Assembly: GCA_902592985.1 (NCBI GenBank)
Contig: CACJGR010000001.1
Span: 1-64,000, forward strand
Length of the DNA: 64,000 bases
Direction: 5' to 3'
From: an uncultured Pelagibacteraceae bacterium
Lineage (GTDB): Bacteria; Pseudomonadota; Alphaproteobacteria; Pelagibacterales; Pelagibacteraceae
How positions within the stretch are numbered: the first letter of the stretch is position 1; the number at the start of each line of letters is the position of its first letter. Positions 26,451-35,078 of this stretch are shown here, one piece after another. The notes beneath the pieces are model-generated. The model had not been told where the DNA came from, did no database searches, and was given only the letters and a program-made list of their open reading frames with translations. The position numbers and the translations under genes were made by a program.

Positions 26451-27512
26451 TCAAGATACTTTTCTTTTATCTATCTGTCCGTAGGCACTCATTGGTGCTG
26501 GTGAGTCAGGATCTGGATCATCGTCGTCATCTGGATTTTTTATTACATCAAGACTTCTGTTAATTGATCTTGCATCTTTACCAAAACTGTCAACAACTGA
26601 CATTGCTTCTTCTAATTTTTTTCTTAAAACTAAAATGTTGTTAAAATGCAAATTAAACCTAGTGCTAATTCTTTTTAGATGGTCATAAATTTCAGTTGCA
26701 TGTTTTTGAACTTTAAGAGTTTGAAAGCCCATGTGTAATGATTGTAAATAAGCTGAAAGTGTATTGGGTCCTAAGATTACAACCTTATATTTTTTCATTA
26801 ATTCCTGAGTTAATAATTCTTTTGTGCTTGGATCTTGATATGAACTCAATTCTGAGAATAAACTTTCAGTTGGGGCATAAACTATTGCAAAATCTGTGCT
26901 TTTTGGTGGAACAATGTATTTTTCATTCACACTTTTTGCTTTATCTCTAAACACTCTAGCTAGTTTTGTTCTAGCGTCTGCTGCTGCTTTTTTGTCATCT
27001 GCTTGATAAGCATCATCAATTGCTTTGAATTTTTCTATTGGAAAATGAGAGTCCACTGGAACTAAAACTCCATCTTGAAGTTTAATTGCAAACTCAACAT
27101 TTTCACTTGTGTCTTCTTTCATTTTAACATTTGAAATGAATTGAGATGCAGGTAATAAATCTTTTAACAATGACGCCAAACTAAATTCAGCCAAAGTTCC
27201 ATACTTCTTAACACCAGCTAAAATCTTGTTTATCCCTTCTTGACTTTTGTTTAAATTCTCAACTTGAGTATTAAAAACAGAAACTTTTTCATTAACAGAA
27301 GTTAATGTTTGCGTCATATCTCTTGTCACATCTTTAGATAAATTATTAAATGAGGCAGACATTGTATTAAATGAATTATTGATGCTTTCTTTTAAGTTAT
27401 TAAGTTCTTGAGTGTTATCTTTAGGTTCTTCTTTGTTTTTGCGCTGAGCAATCAATAGATAAATAACGATCCCTATTAGAACTAAAATTATATATAATAG
27501 CGAATCTTGCAT
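26451..27512 (-). CDS. rmuC: DNA recombination protein RmuC
   Basis: 353 aa. One N-terminal membrane helix (about 3-20) is followed by a coiled coil (about 30-105) and the RmuC nuclease-like domain (about 110-310), with GTLAEFSLASLLKDLLP, VPVDSHFPIEKF and DFAIVYAPTESLFSEL. RmuC limits DNA inversions between short repeats. The C-terminus ends in an acidic Asp/Pro run (NPDDDDDPDPDSP). It precedes the MGME1-like nuclease by 13 nt, which suggests related DNA-maintenance roles. Confidence 0.92.
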   Translation of the reverse strand: MQDSLLYIILVLIGIVIYLLIAQRKNKEEPKDNTQELNNLKESINNSFNTMSASFNNLSKDVTRDMTQTLTSVNEKVSVFNTQVENLNKSQEGINKILAGVKKYGTLAEFSLASLLKDLLPASQFISNVKMKEDTSENVEFAIKLQDGVLVPVDSHFPIEKFKAIDDAYQADDKKAAADARTKLARVFRDKAKSVNEKYIVPPKSTDFAIVYAPTESLFSELSSYQDPSTKELLTQELMKKYKVVILGPNTLSAYLQSLHMGFQTLKVQKHATEIYDHLKRISTRFNLHFNNILVLRKKLEEAMSVVDSFGKDARSINRSLDVIKNPDDDDDPDPDSPAPMSAYGQIDKRKVS

Positions 27513-27535
27513 AAGTAGTAAGATACTAAAATAAA

Positions 27536-28225
27536 TTATCTGCTAAGCAAGTTTATAATCTTTTTAATTCCCGATTTTTTTGAAGAAAGTTTTGATACCA
27601 TCAAACAAGCTTGTGATTTTAAAATTTCACCATCCTTTAAACTTCTTAAACTATTAGCTTTTAATGTTGCGCCCGTGCTTGTTATATCTGATATTGCTTC
27701 TGCAGTACCAGTAAATGGAGATACCTCGGTGCTTCCTAGACTTTTAACTAATTGAAATTGTGTCACTCCTTTTGAATACAAAAATTGTCTAGTTAAATTT
27801 GGATATTTAGTTGCAACTCTTAAAAGTCTTTTTTTCTTTTTTTTAAATTCGTCAGCTACTTCATCTAAATCTAATAGTGTTTGAACATCTATCCACAAAT
27901 CTGGAATAGCTATAACTAAATTTGCACTACCAAAATTATATCTTTTGTTTATTAAAATTTTATTCTGTACATTGATTTCGCTCTCTTTAAACAAATCATA
28001 CCCTGAAAAACCAATATCGATATTGCCCAATGATAATTGCTCAATGCACTCTCTAGCATGTAAATAAATAATTTTAACATTGGAATGTTTTTTAATATAA
28101 CCAAATAAATCTCTTTCTCCTCTTTCAGAGTAAAGATTTAATTTCTTCTTTTTAAAAATATTAATTGTTTCATGTTTTAATCTTCCCTTTGAAGGAATTC
28201 CTATATTAATAATACTTTTAGTCAT
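27536..28225 (-). CDS. hisG: ATP phosphoribosyltransferase, short catalytic subunit
   Basis: First step of histidine synthesis: ATP + PRPP to PR-ATP. 229 aa, the short HisG_S form that lacks the C-terminal regulatory domain and needs HisZ, encoded just upstream. Motifs: INIGIPSKGRL at the start, the periplasmic-binding-like fold, and the PRPP loop SPFTGTAEAISDITSTG. It overlaps hisZ by 8 nt, and hisZ overlaps hisS by 23 nt, forming a tRNA-His-hisS-hisZ-hisG unit. Confidence 0.93.
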   Translation of the reverse strand: MTKSIINIGIPSKGRLKHETINIFKKKKLNLYSERGERDLFGYIKKHSNVKIIYLHARECIEQLSLGNIDIGFSGYDLFKESEINVQNKILINKRYNFGSANLVIAIPDLWIDVQTLLDLDEVADEFKKKKKRLLRVATKYPNLTRQFLYSKGVTQFQLVKSLGSTEVSPFTGTAEAISDITSTGATLKANSLRSLKDGEILKSQACLMVSKLSSKKSGIKKIINLLSR

Positions 28226-29273
28226 ATAAATTCATGTTTACAGCAGCACCTACTGCGGAAACTTTTCTAAATCCTAAATTGCTAGTTAAATGGTCGTATC
28301 TTCCACCTTGAAGTAGGGTTATAAATTTTGATTTAATTTTTACTTCTATAGAAAAAATCATTGAACTATAAAATTCAACTTCTCTGCCATTAGCAGCTGA
28401 AAATTCTATTTTTAAGTTTTTATTATTACTTTTGTTTAAAGGAAAAAAACCTTTACCAACAATTACATTAATTTTATTTTTTTTAAAAAATGCATTTAAA
28501 ACTTTGGGTGCTTCTTTTAATGGACATTTTATTTTTAAAAATTGTTTTATTATATTTGTATTCTTTTTCCCAGTTGATGAACTTCTCGGATCTTTAATCT
28601 TCATATTAAATCTATCCAATACTTCTTTATAAGTTCTACCCGCAATTATTTTACTTTGGTTTTCTTTTCTCATTTTTTGATATCTCGATTTATCTGTTTC
28701 AACAAATACTGGGTCTATATCTGAATTTGTTTCTAATCTTTTTAACAATTCGTTAAAATAATTTTCATTCCAGTAATATCTTTTAAGTCTATTTTTCCAT
28801 CTTCTTGGAATATCTAGTTTATCAATTAACAAATTAAACAATTCAACATTGCCAATTTTTAAAACTGACTTTTTAAAACCACTGCTTTTTAAAATTTTTA
28901 AAGATGTATCTATAATTTCTTCGTCATCTTTCTGTTTGTTCTTAGAGCCTAGAATTTCATATCCAATTTGATTTTTTATAATGCTATCTTTTTTTTGGTA
29001 ATTTTTTCTAAACGCTTCACCGGTATAAAAAATTTTTTCTCTAATGTCTTTTTTGTTTTGGATAAATCTTATTACTGAGGAAATTGTTAAGTCTGGTCTT
29101 AAACAAAGTTCCCTTCCATTTAAATCATAAAATGAAAATAAGAATTTCTTAAAATTTTCCCCGGATCTTTGAAGGATATATTTACTTTCGAGAACGGGAT
29201 CTAATGTAATATTGCTAAAACCCTTGGACTTAATAGATCTAAGGATTTTTTCAGATAATTTTTTTGATTTCAT
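28218..29273 (-). CDS. hisZ: ATP phosphoribosyltransferase regulatory subunit
   Basis: Class II synthetase paralogue without tRNA charging activity that binds HisG_S and mediates histidine feedback. 351 aa. Motif-2-like REKIFYTGEAFRKNYQKKDS and the LQGGRYDHLTSNLG His-binding loop are present, matching HisS-like folds, but the C-terminal anticodon domain is absent. It overlaps both hisS (23 nt) and hisG (8 nt), implying coupled translation. Confidence 0.9.
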   Translation of the reverse strand: MKSKKLSEKILRSIKSKGFSNITLDPVLESKYILQRSGENFKKFLFSFYDLNGRELCLRPDLTISSVIRFIQNKKDIREKIFYTGEAFRKNYQKKDSIIKNQIGYEILGSKNKQKDDEEIIDTSLKILKSSGFKKSVLKIGNVELFNLLIDKLDIPRRWKNRLKRYYWNENYFNELLKRLETNSDIDPVFVETDKSRYQKMRKENQSKIIAGRTYKEVLDRFNMKIKDPRSSSTGKKNTNIIKQFLKIKCPLKEAPKVLNAFFKKNKINVIVGKGFFPLNKSNNKNLKIEFSAANGREVEFYSSMIFSIEVKIKSKFITLLQGGRYDHLTSNLGFRKVSAVGAAVNMNLYD

Positions 29274-30642
29274 TTATTAGACTTTCTCTTGAAACAGTTT
29301 TTTGATCATTTTCTTTTAAAGACTTTAATTTTTTTATAGTGAATTTATTTTCTTTAATCTCATACTCACCCATTATAATAGCAACTGAAGAACCTTTTTT
29401 ATCTGCATAATTTAATTGTTTTTTTAAATTTTTTGATGAATCCAAATATAATTCGGAACTTATTCCATTGTCTCTTAAATAATCTAAAGTTTCATAATAT
29501 TTTTTTAAATATTTTTTGTCTAAAATACAAATAAGAACTGGCTCATTATTTTTTGTTTTAATTGAGTTAATTTGACTTAAAACAAATAGCAATCTATCTA
29601 CTCCAATGCTCATTCCTGTTCCTGGAAAGTCTACTCCCTTAAATCTTGATACAAGTTTGTCATAACGACCTCCGGAAGCAATACTTCCAATGTCTACTTC
29701 TTTTCCTTTTGAATTTTTAACTTTAAAATTAAGATTAGTTTCTATACAAAATCCATCATAATAATCTAAGCCACGCACAATATTAAAATTAGTCTTTATA
29801 AATTCTTGATATTTTCCATAACTTATAATTTCTAAAAGATCTTCAGTTTCTTTTATTCCTTCAACTGATAAAGGGTTTTTTAAGGCTAATTTTAAATCTT
29901 TCAAATCTCTGATTTTTAAAAAATTTATAATCTCTGAAGCTTGAGTTTCAGATAAATCTGCTCCTTTGGTCACTGCTCCAGATGAATCTAGTCTTTCTTT
30001 TTTAAGAAGGTCTTCTACGCCTTTTAAACCAACTCTATCAAGTTTATCAATTGCTCTAATTACTTTTAATTCTTGAGATTTGTCAGAAATTTTTAACTCA
30101 TTAATCAATCCTTGAATTATTTTTCTATTACTAATGCTTACTTTAAATTGTTTTTTGCTTAGTCCACATTTTGTCAAAGTATCAGCAATAATGTTACAAA
30201 TTTCAGCATCTGTTTGGCTTGCATTGACATTTCCAATAATATCTACATCGGCTTGAGTAAATTCACGATACCTTGCATTTCCACTTTTTTCGTTTCTCCA
30301 AACATTTCCTATTGCATATCTTTTATATGGAAAAGAAAGTTCTCTATAATTTTGAGCAACAAACCTACTTAAAGGACTACTTAAATCATATCGAAGTGTA
30401 ATTTTTTCATTACCATCATTAAATGTGAATACATCAGACATGGGATTATCTTCATCGTCTGCTAAAAACGAACCTATATTTTTACTAATCTCAAAAGATG
30501 GTGTCTCTAAAGGGCTAAAACCATAATTTAAAAAATTATTTTCTATGGTTTTAACTAACCATTTTTTTAGAGTTAATCTTTTACTCCATCTATCTTCAAA
30601 ACCTGAAGGTAGTCCAGGTATTAATTTTTCTTTTTTCTTCAT
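29251..30642 (-). CDS. hisS: Histidyl-tRNA synthetase
   Basis: Class II synthetase, 463 aa. Motifs: LPSGFEDR start, TLRYDLSSPLSRF, YRYAIGNVWRNEKSGNARYREF-like motif 2, GLDYYDGF and ASGGRYDKLVSRF (His loop), and GMSIGVDRL motif 3. The overall pattern is the alphaproteobacterial HisRS type, which fits the unusual tRNA-His upstream. The track start at 30687 reads through tRNA-His; the ATG at 30642 (MKKKEKLIPGLP) is the true start, only 3 nt after the tRNA's CCA. Confidence 0.94.
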   Translation of the reverse strand: MKKKEKLIPGLPSGFEDRWSKRLTLKKWLVKTIENNFLNYGFSPLETPSFEISKNIGSFLADDEDNPMSDVFTFNDGNEKITLRYDLSSPLSRFVAQNYRELSFPYKRYAIGNVWRNEKSGNARYREFTQADVDIIGNVNASQTDAEICNIIADTLTKCGLSKKQFKVSISNRKIIQGLINELKISDKSQELKVIRAIDKLDRVGLKGVEDLLKKERLDSSGAVTKGADLSETQASEIINFLKIRDLKDLKLALKNPLSVEGIKETEDLLEIISYGKYQEFIKTNFNIVRGLDYYDGFCIETNLNFKVKNSKGKEVDIGSIASGGRYDKLVSRFKGVDFPGTGMSIGVDRLLFVLSQINSIKTKNNEPVLICILDKKYLKKYYETLDYLRDNGISSELYLDSSKNLKKQLNYADKKGSSVAIIMGEYEIKENKFTIKKLKSLKENDQKTVSRESLINEIKKII

Positions 30643-30645
30643 TTT

Positions 30646-30720
30646 TGGTACCGCCTCTTGGAATTGAACCAAGATTGAGAGTTCCACAAACTCCAGGATT
30701 AACCATTATCCGAAGGCGGC
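30646..30720 (-). tRNA. tRNA-His (GTG)
   Basis: 75 nt including encoded CCA. Acceptor GCCGCCU pairs with AGGCGGU (G1-U72 wobble), the anticodon arm is GGAGU-UUGUGGA-ACUCU with anticodon GUG, and the T arm is normal. Position 73 is A and the base before G1 is U, so there is no encoded G-1 and no C73, the alphaproteobacterial exception. Its 3' end lies 3 nt from the hisS ATG. Confidence 0.95.
30650..30656 (-). promoter_or_regulatory. Putative hisS Shine-Dalgarno inside the tRNA-His acceptor stem
   Basis: The 3' acceptor strand AGGCGGT (bases 30656 to 30650 read on the minus strand) matches the ideal SD AGGAGGT at 6 of 7 positions, 8 nt before the hisS ATG. Nothing else upstream of the ATG could serve, because the remaining 3 nt are A's. 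tRNA folding or 3' processing would hide or remove it. Confidence 0.6.
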
Positions 30721-30768
30721 ATCCTTTCTTTGTTTTATACTAATTGTTATTAAATTTAAATTTATAAA

Positions 30769-30847
30769 ATGATTAAATTGCTAGCGGGCAGCCAGCATGC
30801 GAATGATGTCTGTGAGAATTTCTTGATACTTTAATTTTTTTAATCAT
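30769..30847. ncRNA. Candidate structured RNA between cspA and tRNA-His
   Basis: A perfect 9-bp outer helix, ATGATTAAA (30769-30777) with TTTAATCAT (30839-30847), encloses a GC-rich hairpin TGCTAGC-GGGCA-GCCAGCA (30779-30797, one A-C mismatch). The GC-rich patch is sharply unlike the surrounding AT-rich DNA. It does not match tmRNA, SRP RNA or 6S RNA features. Strand is unknown; on the minus strand it would lie in the tRNA-His/hisS leader. Confidence 0.4.
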
Positions 30848-30876
30848 TGCGCGTTAAATAACACTTATTTTAATAA

Positions 30877-30895
30877 ATGCAAGTAGGTTTTGCAT
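30877..30895. repeat. Short perfect inverted repeat
   Basis: ATGCAA (30877-30882) and TTGCAT (30890-30895) are separated by 7 nt. It adjoins the cspA terminator and may be part of a 3'-end structure. Confidence 0.35.
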
Positions 30896-30934
30896 AGGAA
30901 CAGAAAAAGCTTTTTTTAGCTTTTAAAATCCCTA
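30895..30934 (-). terminator. Terminator-like hairpin after cspA
   Basis: On the minus strand an inner stem AAAAGCT/AGCTTTT is enclosed by UAGGGA/UUCCUA (with a G-U pair). It lies 22-60 nt after the cspA stop, with a U-rich stretch in the descending arm. It probably ends cspA transcription. Confidence 0.6.
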
Positions 30935-30956
30935 TACAAATTTATGTGAATTAGAA

Positions 30957-31166
30957 TTAAGAGGTTTTTTGCAACTTTACTGCAGATGGGCCTTTTTCTC
31001 CGTCTTCAACTTCAAATGTTAATTCGTCACCTTCATTAAGAAATCTTAATCCAGCTTCTCTTACCGCGCTAGCGTGAACAAATACATCTTTTTCTTTGTC
31101 TTCTCTTTCAATGAAACCATATCCTTTTTTTCCATTGAACCATTTTACTTTGCCTTTTAGACTCAT
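30957..31166 (-). CDS. cspA: Cold-shock domain protein
   Basis: 69-aa single-stranded nucleic-acid chaperone with one OB fold. RNP1 KGYGFIE (about residues 14-20) and RNP2 VFVHASAV (about 28-35) are intact, and the start [16 protein letters not shown] is classical. RBS AAGGAAGAG precedes the ATG. A roughly 110-nt leader reaching back to tRNA-Phe may carry post-transcriptional control, as in other csp genes. A hairpin terminator follows. Confidence 0.95.
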   Translation of the reverse strand: MSLKGKVKWFNGKKGYGFIEREDKEKDVFVHASAVREAGLRFLNEGDELTFEVEDGEKGPSAVKLQKTS

Positions 31167-31197
31167 TTTTACTCTTCCTTTTATTGTTTTACTTTAA

Positions 31198-31210
31198 GCT
31201 AAACTTTAGC
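31198..31210. repeat. Palindrome in the cspA leader
   Basis: GCTAAA-C-TTTAGC is a perfect 6-bp inverted repeat about 32 nt before the cspA start codon. It could be a protein operator or a small hairpin in the mRNA leader; neither is demonstrated. Confidence 0.35.
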
Positions 31211-31277
31211 CTGTGATTAATTATTAGATTTTAATATTGATTGCAAGATTAATTAAATTAATTTTTGTTTCAATATA

Positions 31278-31352
31278 TGGTGCCTCGGGAAGGATTCGCA
31301 CCTCCGACACAAGCCTTTTCAGGGCTCTGCTCTACTCCTGAGCTACCGAGGC
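31278..31352 (-). tRNA. tRNA-Phe (GAA)
   Basis: 75 nt with encoded CCA. Acceptor GCCTCGG/CCGAGGC is perfect, and the anticodon arm GAGCC-CUGAAAA-GGCUU gives anticodon GAA. The T loop reads UGCGAAU, so position 55 is G where U (pseudouridine) is usual. It begins 5 nt after the infA stop and is probably co-transcribed with it. Confidence 0.95.
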
Positions 31353-31357
31353 AAAAA

Positions 31358-31573
31358 TCAAAATCTAAAAATAATTCTGCCTTTTGTAAGATCGTAAGGA
31401 GTTACTTCAACAGTAACATTATCGCCTTGTAAAACCCGAATTCTATTTTTTCTCAACTTTCCTGCTGTGTGTGCTGTTACAATATGATTATTTTCTAATT
31501 GCACTCTAAACATAGCATTTGGTAGCAAGTCGATTACCTTACCTTTAAATTCAAGTAAATCTTGTTTTGACAA
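31358..31573 (-). CDS. infA: Translation initiation factor IF-1
   Basis: 71-aa S1-type OB-fold protein that binds the ribosomal A site during initiation. The start [20 protein letters not shown], then [18 protein letters not shown] and the C-terminal [11 protein letters not shown] are diagnostic. It follows hisD by 2 nt, and tRNA-Phe follows 5 nt later. Confidence 0.96.
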   Translation of the reverse strand: MSKQDLLEFKGKVIDLLPNAMFRVQLENNHIVTAHTAGKLRKNRIRVLQGDNVTVEVTPYDLTKGRIIFRF

Positions 31574-31575
31574 AT

Positions 31576-32859
31576 CTATTTTCTCCTAATTCTTAATTCG
31601 ACAGATTTAGCGTGTCCTTCTAAACCTTCGAAATTTGCAAGAGTTATAACTGAAGGACCAAGAGTTTCAATACCCTTTTTTGATAAATTTATATATGAAA
31701 TTCTTTTATAAAAATCATAAACACTTAATCCCGATGAAAATTTAGCAGATCCAGATGTTGGTAATACATGATTAGGTCCGGCCAAATAATCTCCTACTGC
31801 CTCTGTAGAATATTTGCCAAGAAAAATAGAACCAGCATTAGTGATTCTATTTACAATATTTTTATAATTTTTTATATTTAACTCTAAATGTTCCGGAGAA
31901 ATTTTATTAATTACTTCAATCAATTTTTGGTCTGATGAAACACATATTAAAATTCCATTAGACTCTAAACTTTTAGTAGCGATTAATTTCCTTGGTAATT
32001 TTTTTAATTGTTTAAATAATGATTCTTTAACTTTTTTAATAAGATTTTTATCTTTTGAAATTAATATACTTTGTGATAGTTCATCATGTTCTGCTTGGGC
32101 AATTAAATCAGATGCGACCCAATTAGGATTGCTATATTTATCACCCACAACAGTAATTTCTGATGGTCCAGCAATCATATCAATTCCAGCGTCGCCAAAT
32201 ACTTTTTTTTTAGCAGTCGTCACATATAAATTACCTGGACCAACAATTTTATTAACTTTAATAATTTTTTTCGTACCGTATGCAAGAGTTGCTATTGCTT
32301 GGGCTCCACCGATAGAATAAATTTCTTTAATTCCACACTTTTTTGCCGCATATAAAACACCTGAATTTTGCTTTCCTTTGTTTCTTGGATTAACCATAAC
32401 TATTCTTTTGACTCCAGCAATAACTGCAGGAATCGCATTCATTAATACAGTGCTTGGATAAGAGGCTGTTCCTCCAGGAACATATATTCCAACAGAGTCT
32501 ATCGGCATATATTTATAGTTTAATTTATTTTGTAATTTGTCTTTATAAAAAATATTTTTTACTTTTTGCTTTGAGTGAAATTGAAAAATTCTGTTATATG
32601 CAAGATCAATAGATTTTTTAACTTTTTTATCTAGTTTTTTAATTTGTTTTTGGATTTCTTTAGGTCTTGAAAAAATTACAGAATTTTTTCCAAATTTTTT
32701 TTCATACTTTATAAGTGCTTTATGTCCATTTTTTTTGATATCTTCAATTATGCTTACAACTATATTTGAATCAAATTTTATTGTTTTTTTTCTTTTTAAA
32801 AGCAAATTGTCCAATGAAGAACAAAAGTTTTTTTTTTTACTATCTAAAATTTTAATCAT
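31576..32859 (-). CDS. hisD: Histidinol dehydrogenase
   Basis: Last two oxidation steps of histidine synthesis (histidinol to histidine, NAD-dependent, Zn). 427 aa. Motifs: [41 protein letters not shown], the Zn-site [10 protein letters not shown] and SPEHLEL, and [14 protein letters not shown]. It directly abuts the DUF2948 gene. The gene is separate from hisGZ/hisS on the same strand and shares a transcript with infA. Confidence 0.95.
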   Translation of the reverse strand: MIKILDSKKKNFCSSLDNLLLKRKKTIKFDSNIVVSIIEDIKKNGHKALIKYEKKFGKNSVIFSRPKEIQKQIKKLDKKVKKSIDLAYNRIFQFHSKQKVKNIFYKDKLQNKLNYKYMPIDSVGIYVPGGTASYPSTVLMNAIPAVIAGVKRIVMVNPRNKGKQNSGVLYAAKKCGIKEIYSIGGAQAIATLAYGTKKIIKVNKIVGPGNLYVTTAKKKVFGDAGIDMIAGPSEITVVGDKYSNPNWVASDLIAQAEHDELSQSILISKDKNLIKKVKESLFKQLKKLPRKLIATKSLESNGILICVSSDQKLIEVINKISPEHLELNIKNYKNIVNRITNAGSIFLGKYSTEAVGDYLAGPNHVLPTSGSAKFSSGLSVYDFYKRISYINLSKKGIETLGPSVITLANFEGLEGHAKSVELRIRRK

Positions 32860-33255
32860 TTATATATCTTTGTTTTGGTCCTCTAAAGTAGCCTCAACTA
32901 TTTCTGTTGATAATGTTATATATTCATTATTAGAAAAAATTAAGTTTATCTCGTAATTTTTCTTATTTTTTAGAAGTTCAATGGTAAATAGCTCTAATAC
33001 CAAATTTAAATCATTTTGATTAACATTTTTAGATTTAACACTGTCTACAAATTCAAATTTACAAATACTATTAATTTTTATGCTTTTATTGTCTACTTCT
33101 TTGTTAAGTCTCTCTAAAGATATCAAAAATATTTTATTCTTAGGTAAATACTTTATTTCAGCTATTTTCACCTTTGCACCAGCACAATAAGCTGAAATTA
33201 ATTGCAAACCCTGGTTATCTTTAGCTATAATTTTTGCTAAATATCTTTTTGTCAT
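32860..33255 (-). CDS. DUF2948 family protein
   Basis: 131 aa. The pattern of the N-terminal region (IIAKDNQGLQLISAYCAGA, then IKYLPKNKIFLISLERL) and its position between murA and hisD match DUF2948, a family restricted mostly to alphaproteobacteria. No function is known. Start codons and stops abut both neighbours (0 nt to hisD, 3 nt to murA), so it is part of the operon. Confidence 0.75.
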   Translation of the reverse strand: MTKRYLAKIIAKDNQGLQLISAYCAGAKVKIAEIKYLPKNKIFLISLERLNKEVDNKSIKINSICKFEFVDSVKSKNVNQNDLNLVLELFTIELLKNKKNYEINLIFSNNEYITLSTEIVEATLEDQNKDI

Positions 33256-33258
33256 TTA

Positions 33259-34518
33259 TTAAGATAATCTTTTTATTTTAGCTCCAATTTTTTTTAATTT
33301 TATTTCGATTTGTTCATAACCTCTGTCCAAATGATAAATCCTATTGATTCTAGATTTACTTTTTGAAGTTAACGCGGCTAAAATTAAAGAAACTGATGCT
33401 CTCAAATCTGTTGCCATTAATTCTGCCCCTTCAAATTTAGTATTGCCTTCAATTATTGCTTTATTACTTTTAATTTTAATTTTTGCTCCCATACGATTAA
33501 GTTCTGAAACATGCATAAATCTATTTTCAAAAATTTTTTCGCTAATTACAGATCTACTATCAGCTTTACATAACAAGACCATCATTTGTGCTTGTAAGTC
33601 AGTTGGAAAACCAGGATATGGCGCTGTTTTTATATTAATATTTTTAATTTTTTTATTTCCTTGAATTGTAATGTGATTTTTTTTTAATTTTATTTTTGCT
33701 CCTATCTTTTTCAATATATCTATTTCTGTTCTAATAATTTTAGGATTTATTCCCAAAATTTCTATTTTGCCTTTTGTTAAAGCAGCAGCGATTAAATAAG
33801 TTCCTGCCTCTATTCTATCAGGCATTATTTTGTAGTTTACTTCATCAAGGTTTTTAACTCCTAAAATTTTTACTGTTCTTTTACCTATCCATTTAATTTT
33901 ACATCCCATTTTATTTAGAAAGTTAACCATGTCTTTTATTTCAGGTTCAATTGCACAATTAGATAAAATAGTTTGTCCTTTTGCTAAACTCGCAGCAATA
34001 ATTAAGTTTTCAGTTGCTCCTACTGAAATTTTTGGAAATTTTATTTTTGCACCTACTAAACCTTTTGGAGCATTGGCATAAACATAACCTTGAGCAATTT
34101 TATATCTTACTCCAAGTTTTGATAAAGCTTTTAAATGAATATCTATAGGTCTTGTTCCAATTGCACAACCACCAGGCAAAGAAACTTTAGCTTTAGAATA
34201 TCTTGCTAGCAATGGACCAAGGACTAAAATTCCAGCTCTCATAGTTTTAACCAAACTATAAGAAACAAATGTTTTATTTTTTTTATTATTTTCAATTAAA
34301 ACTGATTTATTATTTTTTAAGTATTTTATTTTTGTGTCTAAAGATTTTAAAAGCAACAACATAGTTTCAATATCCTTTACTTTTGGGAGATTTCGTAGTT
34401 CTATTTTTTTATCCGAGAGTAAAGTTGCCGCTAATATTGGTAATGAAGCATTTTTAGAACCTGAAATTCTAACTTGTCCGTTGAGCGTATTTGCCCCTAA
34501 GACTTCCAATTTTTCCAT
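33259..34518 (-). CDS. murA: UDP-N-acetylglucosamine 1-carboxyvinyltransferase
   Basis: First committed step of peptidoglycan synthesis, adding enolpyruvate to UDP-GlcNAc. 419 aa with two inverse alpha/beta domains. The active-site loop is PGGCAIGTRPIDIH, with the fosfomycin-target Cys retained (about residue 116). SGSKNASLPILAATLL near the N-terminus and the C-terminal YHLDRGYEQIEIKL are standard. It follows dcd after 2 nt. Confidence 0.95.
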   Translation of the reverse strand: MEKLEVLGANTLNGQVRISGSKNASLPILAATLLSDKKIELRNLPKVKDIETMLLLLKSLDTKIKYLKNNKSVLIENNKKNKTFVSYSLVKTMRAGILVLGPLLARYSKAKVSLPGGCAIGTRPIDIHLKALSKLGVRYKIAQGYVYANAPKGLVGAKIKFPKISVGATENLIIAASLAKGQTILSNCAIEPEIKDMVNFLNKMGCKIKWIGKRTVKILGVKNLDEVNYKIMPDRIEAGTYLIAAALTKGKIEILGINPKIIRTEIDILKKIGAKIKLKKNHITIQGNKKIKNINIKTAPYPGFPTDLQAQMMVLLCKADSRSVISEKIFENRFMHVSELNRMGAKIKIKSNKAIIEGNTKFEGAELMATDLRASVSLILAALTSKSKSRINRIYHLDRGYEQIEIKLKKIGAKIKRLS

Positions 34519-34520
34519 GA

Positions 34521-35078
34521 TTAAAGTTTAGGTAAAGTTGCCTCCGGTCCTTGTTTCATATATTTACCTTTTCTATCTGAATATGATACTTCAGGACTTT
34601 CGTTTCCTTTTAAAAATATAAATTGAGCTACACCTTCATTTGCATAAATTTTTGCTGGTAAAGGAGTGGTATTAGAAAATTCAAGAGTGACATGTCCCTC
34701 CCATCCTGGTTCTAAAGGTGTTACATTGACAATTATACCACATCTTGCATATGTAGATTTTCCTAGACAAATTACTAAAATATCTTTTGGAATTTTCCAA
34801 TATTCCTTTGTACTCGCTAAAACAAAAGAATTTGGAGGAATTATACATTCAGATGTTTTTTTTGTTACAAAATTTGTTGGTTTAAAATTTTTTGGATCAA
34901 TAGTTTCTGAGTTAACATCAGTAAATATTTTAAATTCATCTGAAACCCTAGCATCATACCCAAACGAAGACAAGCCAAAGGAAATTTTGTTGCCTCTTAT
35001 TTGTTTATCCTCAAAAGGAGAAATCATTTGGTGCTCTAATGCCATTTTTCTAATCCATTTATCAGAAAGAACAGACAT
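34521..35078 (-). CDS. dcd: dCTP deaminase
   Basis: Converts dCTP to dUTP, feeding dUMP/dTTP synthesis. 185 aa. The start [18 protein letters not shown], then the catalytic region [21 protein letters not shown] with the active Glu, and the [10 protein letters not shown] end match Dcd. Monofunctional rather than the DCD-DUT fusion. Its ATG directly follows the stop of a 33-aa ORF. Confidence 0.94.
   Translation of the reverse strand: MSVLSDKWIRKMALEHQMISPFEDKQIRGNKISFGLSSFGYDARVSDEFKIFTDVNSETIDPKNFKPTNFVTKKTSECIIPPNSFVLASTKEYWKIPKDILVICLGKSTYARCGIIVNVTPLEPGWEGHVTLEFSNTTPLPAKIYANEGVAQFIFLKGNESPEVSYSDRKGKYMKQGPEATLPKL

Noticed and set aside
30643-30687. N-terminal extension of hisS in the ORF track
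   Set aside because: It is a translation of the tRNA-His gene; the ATG at 30642 begins the recognisable HisRS sequence.
30769-30847. tmRNA, SRP RNA or 6S RNA
   Set aside because: No tag-peptide region, no conserved SRP tetraloop core and no 6S central bulge; kept only as an unnamed candidate RNA.
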